NCBI RefSeq assembly: GCF_038502225.1
Contig: NC_091357.1
Coordinates: 8,602,639 to 8,666,638 of the forward strand
Length of the DNA: 64,000 bases
Direction: 5' to 3'
Source: Cherax quadricarinatus
Lineage: Eukaryota > Arthropoda > Malacostraca > Decapoda > Parastacidae
The notes beneath the pieces are model-generated. The model did not search any database, had not been told where the DNA came from, and saw only the letters and a program-made list of their open reading frames with translations. Of the stretch, positions 57,017-64,000 are shown piece by piece. The translations under genes and the position numbers were made by a program. The stretch's first letter is position 1, and each line of letters opens with the position of its first letter.

Positions 57017-57521
57017 ACCTGGAGGTTACCTGGAGGTTATTCCGGGGATCAACGCCCCCGCGGCCCGGTCCACGACCAGGCCTCCCGATGGATCAGGGCC
57101 TGATCAACTAGGCTGTTACTGCTGGCCGCACGCAGTCCGACGTACGAGCCACAGCCCGGCTGATCCGGCACTGACTTTAGGTATCTGTCCAGCTCTCTCT
57201 TGAAGGCAGCCAGGGGTTTATTGGCAATTCCCCTAATGCTTGATGGGAGGCTGTTGAACAGTTTTGGGCCCCGGACACTTATGGTGTTTTCTCTTAGTGT
57301 ACCAATGGCGCCCCTACTTTTTATTGGGGGCATTTTGCATCGCCTGCCCAGTCTTTTACTTTCGTAGGGAGTGATTTCTGTGTGCAGATTTGGGACCATT
57401 CCTTCCAAGATTTTCCAAGTGTAGATTATGATATATCTCTCCCTCCTACGTTCCAACGAGTACAAGTCAAGTGCTTTCAAGCGTTCCCAGTAGTTAAGGT
57501 GCTTGACAGAACTTATACGTG
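57017..57521 (-). mobile_element. LINE-B 3' half in the FB2 arm
   Basis: The tail ACCTCCAGGTAACCTCCAGG lies at 57017-57040 (as complement), then the ORF. Insertion is oriented opposite to the FB2 arm orientation shown on the plus strand. Confidence 0.85.
57049..57480 (-). pseudogene. LINE-B C-terminal ORF (143 codons, intact)
   Basis: MKALDLYSLERRRERYIIIY, TWKILEGMVPNLHTEITPYE, SKRLGRRCKMPPIKSRGAIG, TLRENTISVRGPKLFNSLPS, SIRGIANKPLAAFKRELDRY, LKSVPDQPGCGSYVGLRAAS and SLVDQALIHREAWSWTGPRG R. L-YSLERRRERY-I-YTWKI is a hallmark of the C-terminal region downstream of RT in many CR1/Jockey-like LINEs. The start shown is only the first Met; the true ORF extended further into a lost RT. The 3' UTR is very short and ends in ACCTCCAGGTA repeats. 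Confidence 0.85.
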
Positions 57522-57631
57522 CAGTAAGCTTCTTCCTATGTGCGGGTTTTCTCTATACAATATCAATGCATTATTTTATTCTTAAGGATAAGCTCCTGCA
57601 CCTCAAGAGGAGAACTGGAGGATATCTTCAA

Positions 57632-60600
57632 TGCCCTGGTCTGGTATGGGCAGGTGGCGACTGGTTACTTCCTTCCCTGGTCTGGTATGGGCAGGTGGCG
57701 ACTGGTTACTTCCTTCCCTGGTCTGGTATGGGCAGGTGGCGACTGGTTACTTCCTTCCCTGGTCTGGTATGGGCAGGTGGCGACTGGTTACTTCCTTCCC
57801 TGGTCTGGTATGGGCAGGTGGCGACTGGTTACTTCCTTCCCTGCTCTGGTATGGGCAGGTGGCGACTGGTTACTTCCTTCCCTGCTCTGGTATGGGCAGG
57901 TGGCGACTGGTTACTTCCTTCCCTGGTCTGGTATGGGCAGGTGGCGACTGGTTACTTCCTTCCCTGGCCTGGTATGGGCAGGTGGTGACTGGTTACTTCC
58001 TTCCCTGGTCTGGTATGGGCAGGTGGTGACTGGTTACTTCCTTCCCTGGTCTGGTATGGGCAGGTGGTGACTGGTTACTTCCTTCCCTGGTCTGGTATGG
58101 GCAGGTGGTGACTGGTTACTTCCTTCCCTGGTCTGGTATGGGCAGGTGGCGACTGGTTACTTCCTTCCCTGCTCTGGTATGGGCAGGTGGCGACTGGTTA
58201 CTTCCTTCCCTGCTCTGGTATGGGCAGGTGGCGACTGGTTACTTCCTTCCCTGGTCTGGTATGGGCAGGTGGCGACTGGTTACTTCCTTCCCTGGCCTGG
58301 TATGGGCAGGTGGTGACTGGTTACTTCCTTCCCTGGTCTGGTATGGGCAGGTGGTGACTGGTTACTTCCTTCCCTGGTCTGGTATGGGCAGGTGGTGACT
58401 GGTTACTTCCTTCCTTGGCCTGGTATGGGCAGGTGGTGACTGGTTACTTACTCCCCTGGCCTGGTATGGGCAGGTGGTGACTGGTTACTTCCTTCCCTGG
58501 TCTGGTATGGGCATGTGGTGACTGGTTACTTCTTTCCCTGGTCTGGTATGGGCAGGTGGTGACTGGTTACTTCCTCCCCTGGTCTGGTATGGGCAGGTGG
58601 TGACTGGTTACTTCCTTCCCTGGTCTTGTATGGGCAGGTGGTGACTGGTTACTTCCTTTCCTGGTCTGGTATGAGCAGGTGGTGACTGGTTACTTCCCTG
58701 GTCTGGTATGGGCAGGTGGTGACTGGTTATTTCCTTCCCTGGTCTGGTATGAGCAGGTGGTGACTGGTTACTTCCTTCCCTGGTCTGGTATGAGCAGGTG
58801 GTGACTGGTTACTTCCTTTCCTGGTCTGGTATGGGCAGGTGGTGACTGGTTACTTCCTTTCCTGGTCTGGTATGGGCAGGTGGTGAGTGGTTATTTCCTC
58901 CCCTGGTCTGGTATGGGCAGGTGGTGACTGGTTACTTTCTCCCCTAGTCTGGTATGGACAGGTGGTGACTAGTTACTTCCTTCCCTGGTCTTGTATGGGC
59001 AGGTGGTGACTGGTTACTTCCTTCCCTGGTCTGGTATGAGCAGGTGGTGACTGGTTACTTCCTTCCCTGGTCTGGTATGAGCAGGTGGTGACTGGTTACT
59101 TCCTTCCCTAGTCTGGTATGGACAGGTGGTGACTAGTTACTTCCTTCCCTGGTCTGGTATGGGCAGGTGGTGACTGGTTACTTCCTCCCCTGGTCTGGTA
59201 TGGGCAGATGGTGACTGGTTACTTCCTTCCCTGGTCTTGTATGGGCAGGTGGTGACTGGTTACTTCCTTCCCTGGTCTGGTATGAGCAGGTAGTGACTGG
59301 TTACTTCCTTCCCTGGTCTGGTATGGGCAGGTGGTGACTGGTTACTTCCTTCCCTGGTCTGGTATGAGCAGGTGGTGACTGGTTACTTCCTTCCCTGGTC
59401 TGGTATGGGCAGGTGGTGACTTGTTACTTCCTTACCTGGTCTGGTATGAGCAGGTGGTGACTGGTTACTTCCTTCCCTGGTCTGGTATGAGCAGGTGGTG
59501 ACTGGTTACTTCCTTCCCTGGTCTGGTATGGGCAGGTGGTGACTGGTTACTTCCTTCCCTGGTCTGGTATGGGCAGGTGGTGAGTGGTTACTTCCTCCCC
59601 TGGTCTGGTATGGGCAGGTGGTGACTGGTTACTTCCTCCCCTAGTCTGGTATGGGGAGGTGGTGACTAGTTACTTCCTTCCCTGGTCTGGTACGGGCAGG
59701 TGGTGACTGGTTACTTCCTCCTCTAGTCTAGTATGGGCAGGTGGTGACTGGTTACTTCCTCCTCTAGTCTGGTATGGGCAGGTGGTGACTGGTTACTTCC
59801 TCCCCTAGTCTGGTATGGGCAGGTGGTGACTGGTTACTTACTCCCCTGGTCTGGTATGGGCAGGTGGTGACTGGTTACTTCCTCCCCTAGTCTGGTATGG
59901 GCAGGTGGTGACTGGTTACTTCCTCCCCTAGTCTGGTATGGGCAGGTGGTGACTGGTTACTTCCTCCCCTGGTCTGGTATGGGCAGGTGGTGACTGGTTA
60001 CTTCCTCCCCTAATCTGGTATGGGCAGGTGGTGACTGGTTACTTATTCCCCTGGTCTGGTATGAGCAGGTGGTGACTGGTTACTTATTCCCCTGGTCTGG
60101 TATGGGCAGGTGGTGACTGGTTACTTATTCCCCTGGTCTGGTATGGGCAGGTGGTGACTGGTTACTTATTCCCCTGGTCTGGTATGGGCAGGTGGTGACT
60201 GGTTACTTACTCCCCTGGTCTGGTATGGGCAGGTGGTGACTGGTTACTTACTCCCCTGGTCTGGTATGGGCAGGTGGTGACTGGTTACTTCCTCCCCTAG
60301 TCTGGTATGGGCAGGTGGTGACTGGTTACTTCCTCCCCTAGTCTGGTATGGGCAGGTGGTGACTGGTTACTTCCTCCCCTAGTCTGGTATGAGCAGGTGG
60401 TGACTGGTTACTTCCTCCCCTGGTCTGGTATGGGCAGGTGGTGACTGGTTACTTCCTCCCCTAGTCTGGTATGGGCAGGTGGTGACTGGTTACTTATTCC
60501 CCTGGTCTGGTATGGGCAGGTGGCGACTGGTTACTTATTCCCCTAGTCTGGTATGGGCAGGTGGTGACTGGTTACTTATTCCCCTGGTCTGGTATGGGCA

Positions 60601-61575
60601 GGTGGTGACTGGTTACTTATTCCCCTGGTGTGGTATGGGCAGGTGGTGACTGGTTACTTACTCCCCTGGTCTGGTATGGGCAGGTGGTGACTGGTTACTT
60701 ACTCCCCTGGTCTGGTATGGGCAGGTGGTGACTGGTTACTTACTCCCCTGGTCTGGTATGGGCAGGTGGTGACTGGTTACTTAGTCCCCTGGTCTGGTAT
60801 GGGCAGGTGGTGACTGGTTACTTCCTCCCCTAGTCTGGTATGGGCAGGTGGTGACTGGTTACTTCCTCCCCTAGTCTGGTATGGGCAGGTGGTGACTGGT
60901 TACTTCCTCCCCTGGTCTGGTATGGGCAGGTGGTGACTGGTTACTTCCTCCCCTAATCTGGTATGGGCAGGTGGTGACTGGTTACTTATTCCCCTGGTCT
61001 GGTATGGGCAGGTGGCGACTGGTTACTTATTCCCCTGGTCTGGTATGGGCAGGTGGTGACTGGTTACTTATTCCCCTGGTCTGGTATGGGCAGGTGGTGA
61101 CTGGTTACTTATTCCCCTGGTCTGGTATGGGCAGGTGGTGACTGGTTACTTACTCCCCTGGTCTGGTATGGGCAGGTGGTGACTGGTTACTTACTCCCCT
61201 GGTCTGGTATGGGCAGGTGGTGACTGGTTACTTACTCCCCTGGTCTGGTATGGGCAGGTGGTGACTGGTTACTTACTCCCCTGGTCTGGTATGGGCAGGT
61301 GGTGACTGGTTACTTACTCCCCTGGTCTGGTATGGGCAGGTGGTGACTGGTTACTTACTCCCCTAGTCTGGTATGGGCAGGTGGTGACTGGTTACTTCCT
61401 CCCCTAGTCTGGTATGGGCAGGTGGTGACTGGTTACTTACTCCCCTGGTCTGGTATGGGCAGGTGGTGACTGGTTACTTACTCCCCTGGTCTGGTATGGG
61501 CAGGTGGTGACTGGTTACTTACTCCCCTGGTCTGGTATGGGCAGGTGGTGACTGGTTACTTACTCCCCTGGTCTA
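57632..61575. repeat. Sat41 satellite
   Basis: About 96 copies of a 41-bp unit with CTGGTATGGGCAGGTGGTGA and CTGGTTACTTCCTTCCCTGG T. Variants zone along the array: GGCGACTGG units at the left, ATGAGCAGG and CTTGTATGGG in the middle, CCCCTAGTCTGG, TTATTCCCCTGG and TTACTCCCCTGG to the right. A diagnostic TAATCTGG unit recurs 943 bp apart (60011 and 60954), equal to 23 units. Left-hand units are stop-free on the plus strand; the frames are artefacts. Confidence 0.97.
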
Positions 61576-61655
61576 TTACTTGGAGGATGTTTTTGGAGGT
61601 CAACACCCCAGAGCCCCGGCCTGGTCTGGGGCCTGGTTGCTGGCCATTTTTCATT
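61576..61655 (-). mobile_element. LINE-C 3' terminus at the Sat41 edge
   Basis: Minus strand: GGCCAGCAACCAGGCCCCAG, ACCAGGCCGGGGCTCTGGGG, TGTTGACCTCCAAAAACATC. Matches the LINE-C GACCAGCAACCAGGAGGC end; abuts the last satellite unit. Confidence 0.65.
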
Positions 61656-62235
61656 ACTCTTGTTCACTGCCCACCCCAACCACCCTCACCAGACATCGCC
61701 CACAAAGCACGCCCACCTCCCGCCCACAAGGCACGCACACCTCTCGCCCACAGGCAGCAGATGACCACACCACTGCTGACACAGACTGCTGGAGTATCTC
61801 TCTCATCTCACAAACCAATGTGATTTATCTCTCATCTCCCAGGGGAGACACGCGCTATCTCTCATCTGTCAGACGTGTGTCGTCCTTATCTCCCCCGCCC
61901 CTGGGGCATACTGGCTCATTTTTCATTACTCAGGGAACAGTATCTCTCAAGGGATGGTCGGCTATCTCTAATTCTATCTCACAGGTCGAGTTATCTCTCA
62001 ATATATCATGGGACGGCCAGTTATCTCTAATACTATCTCACAGATTATCTCTTAAGGTATCAGGGGATGGCCAGCTATCTCTAATTCTACATATCTCGCA
62101 GTTTGAGTGATATCTGAAGAAATCTTGATTCGGTCCAGGACGAAGAGAAACGTCTAGTTTCATTTATCCCGTTATTATTAAATTCAATTTATAAATAATC
62201 CACAAAAAATAATTTCTATGTTGTGCTAACAATGC
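61656..62235. repeat. Degenerate tandem tracts
   Basis: 61690-61760 repeats CGCCCACAAGGCACGC-like words. 61945-62100 contains about 2.5 copies of a ~65-70-bp unit with GGCTATCTCTAATTCTATCT and CACAGGTCG, degenerate. 62115-62165 has AGAGAAACGTCTAGTTTCAT, a possible FB remnant. No gene. Confidence 0.6.
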
Positions 62236-62237
62236 TA

Positions 62238-62277
<40 letters not shown>
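62236..62277. repeat. (ATT)n microsatellite
   Basis: 14 perfect ATT units on the plus strand. Confidence 0.97.
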
Positions 62278-62334
62278 AAAAACAAGCAATAAATGGTGCT
62301 TTAGTGTTCCAAGATATTTTCATTCACACGTCTT

Positions 62335-62505
62335 GTTTTCCAGGTACTTTAAGGTTTATAAGTGTACAGGTACCAAGACTTTTTAACACCCTCTCTTCAC
62401 TACCAACAGACCTCCGGCTGTCTGCAAGAGGGAACTTGATAGGTTCCTCCAGTCAGCTCTTGATCAGCCAGGCTGCCATCCACCAGATGATTGATGAAGG
62501 CCTAA
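62335..62505 (+). mobile_element. LINE-C relic
   Basis: VQVPRLFNTLSSLPTDLRLS (RLFN-LPS-R-L pattern), SARGNLIGSSSQLLISQAAI H. Frames broken. Confidence 0.6.
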
Positions 62506-62519
62506 AAGATTGAGCGCCT

Positions 62520-62668
62520 ATCAAGGCTGAGGAAGTGATTACCTCACCTTTAACTGTCTCCAGCATATCTCCGAACTGAACTGAAAAAAAAGCCATTGGT
62601 TGGCGAAACGTCTTCATAATAATGATACTCAGATGTTACACATGTATCTTATTCATCAGTGTAATGAT
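62520..62668 (+). mobile_element. FB1 right half
   Basis: CTGAGGAAGTGATTACCTCA, AAGCCATTGGTTGGCGAAAC, GTCTTCATAATAATGATACT, CAGATGTTACACATGTATCT TATTCATCAGTG. AATAAA degraded to AATAAT. Left arm absent. Confidence 0.7.
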
Positions 62669-62740
62669 CAATACATAGGCTTTTTCTAGGACCGGAGAGC
62701 GGGAGCGATGATCCCCCGAACTCGACTACGCATATTAGTA
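62669..62740 (+). mobile_element. LINE-B/C 3' terminus relic
   Basis: CTTTTTCTAGGACCGGAGAG then GAGCGATGATCCCCCGAACT CG: a heavily decayed GGACCGGGCCGCGGGGGCGTTG end. Confidence 0.45.
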
Positions 62741-62884
62741 TCAAAACTGATGTTATATCTTCAGAAACACAAATGCTTTGATATACATCTATTACTGAAT
62801 ACCTGAGCGCACAGTCACTGGAATATTAACACTAGGTCACTGTGCACGCTAACGTTACACAGTTGTATCTGATGGGATTCGAGA

Positions 62885-63245
62885 ATTTTGCTACTCCTTA
62901 GTCAACCAGGATGTTACTGCTGGCGGCCCGCTGGCCCACATATCCATCATAGCCTGGTTGATCCCAAGGTATTTGTCGTCTTTCCTCCTGAAGACTTTTA
63001 CACTTGTTCCGAGTGTGTTTATGAAATCTTTGGGTAAGATGTTGAATAGTCTGGGTCCACAGATGTTTATACAATGTTCTCTTACTGCACTCACGATGCC
63101 CCTGCTTTTCTCTGGGTATATTTCCCATTTTCTCCTACATCTCTCACTACAGTGTCTTTTGCCAGTGTGCAGATTTCAGATTAAGGCCTCCAGTACTTTC
63201 AACTTATATACATATATTATCATTTATCTCTCTCCTACGTTCCAA
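62885..63245 (-). mobile_element. LINE-B-related 3' half
   Basis: Minus strand: SAVREHCINICGPRLFNILP, KDFINTLGTSVKVFRRKDDK, YLGINQAMMDMWASGPPAVT, SWLTKE. Same RExx-I---GPRLFN-LP layout as LINE-B but a different subfamily, with AGTTGAAAGTACTGGAGGCC upstream. Confidence 0.7.
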
Positions 63246-64000
63246 CCTACTTCTTAGAAAACTAGAAACTGGAAACACAAGATTTTTTGACAAAAAGATG
63301 CACTTACACTTGAGTATGAAACCCTCATTTGGTGGATCACTTCAAGTTTGTATTAATCTCGTTAACATCCTTACTTCATCCAGCTCTGATAAAAAACCAC
63401 AAAGACTACTGCACAAATACGATCTCGTGCACGAACTTTCTTGCCAAGTTTGATACCCAAGCCTCGTCCTCTAAACACAACCCGCGGGGTCCTCGATGTC
63501 TTTATCTCTCGGCAGAATCTTCCTGTCTCCAATATAACCTTTAGTTATAAAGCGGAACTTCCTTATTCCCATCTTCCAAAGAAATTTTCTTCTAATGGTC
63601 CATCACCACAGAATTTATTTTGCTGCTGATAGGCTAGTTTACTGTACATCTCATATCCATCCTGTGGAGAATAACACAAGAACATGTGGATTCACAAGAG
63701 GCCTAGGAACTAGGCCCCAAAAGAGTTAATAAGATTACATCTAGATTTATATCTACACTCAACTTATCTGATGCAAGCAAATTTAGGATATCTGTTAATA
63801 AGTTAGGTATCTTATTTTCAATAATCAAATACCTTGACATATTACATAGGTTGTTAAAGAATTTCATAAACAGTGGTACGAAACAATTTAGCAATACAGT
63901 ATCCTACTAAGTTTCCTAACTCTTGATTGGTCAATATTAGTTTTTGGCTCTTCCTTCAAGAGCTTATGGCAGACATGCCTCTTCCTGTGATACCCCTACA
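63246..64000. other. Low-copy, no supported gene
   Basis: A/T-rich. Frames of 62-71 codons at 63329-63629 have no recognised domain and overlap out of frame. AGGCCTAGGAACTAGGCCCC at about 63697 is an imperfect palindrome. Confidence 0.5.

Larger units (their letters stand above)
56972..57570. mobile_element. FB2 arm split by LINE-B
   Basis: 56972-57016 (GTGTGACTTTGTAAATGGTCC, AAGTCGGTCCGAAACGTCGT CGT) and 57522-57570 (GCAGTAAGCTTCTTCCTATG TGCGGGTTTTC) are consecutive parts of the FB2 right arm (1620-1690), separated by the LINE-B at 57017-57521. Confidence 0.68.

Noticed and set aside
57503..58398. Tryptophan- and glycine-rich plus-strand proteins
   Set aside because: They are translations of Sat41 in three frames.
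63329..63629. Small ORFs near the right edge
   Set aside because: Two overlapping out-of-frame short frames with no motif; not distinguishable from chance.

Overview
This window is non-coding, repeat-dominated DNA from an animal nuclear genome, most likely an arthropod and probably a decapod crustacean (crayfish or lobster type). The organism call is inference. It rests on the abundance of CR1/Jockey-like and RTE-like LINEs, tRNA-derived SINEs, very long (AC)n and (AT)n microsatellites, and repeat families that I recognise only from general familiarity with decapod genomes. I see no host protein-coding gene, rRNA, functional tRNA or CRISPR array that I can support. Every long open frame is either a stop-free satellite or a decayed retrotransposon.

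Layout. 1-2.7 kb: a 43-bp satellite split by two foldback elements. 3.3-6.9 kb: a 36-bp satellite split by a 296-bp SINE-like insert. 7.1-10.8 kb: a 25-bp satellite split by a foldback element and by a 578-bp solo LTR. 12.3-14.9 kb: a 34-bp satellite. 15.3-18.8 kb: a train of seven head-to-tail, 5'-truncated copies of one LINE (here LINE-A), each joined to the next through a (GT)n tract. 19-28 kb: low-copy DNA with SINEs, a 33-bp and a 20-bp tandem array, a B-box-bearing palindrome, a TIR element (MITE-1) and a retrotransposon 3' end (LINE-E), the last two bordered by (AT)n. 28-42 kb: a LINE graveyard on the + strand, including a 2.7-kb LINE-A copy that keeps endonuclease and reverse transcriptase remnants. 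42-57 kb: more LINE-A, LINE-B, LINE-E and RTE pieces, SINEs, foldbacks and MITEs. 57.6-61.6 kb: a 41-bp satellite of about 96 units. 61.6-64 kb: LINE and foldback relics, then low-copy DNA.

How the parts relate. Four processes explain most of the sequence: expansion of 24-51-bp satellites, some with higher-order periods (324, 600 and 943 bp); LINE-A insertion at (AC)n microsatellites, including the (AC)n tails left by earlier copies; (AT)n-associated elements (MITE-1, LINE-E); and foldback elements that share a GGCGAAACGT core followed by AATAAA, so that both ends carry outward-facing poly(A) signals. Family names (LINE-A to -E, SINE-1 to -4, FB1 to FB4, MITE-1/2, SatNN) are local labels for this window, not database names.
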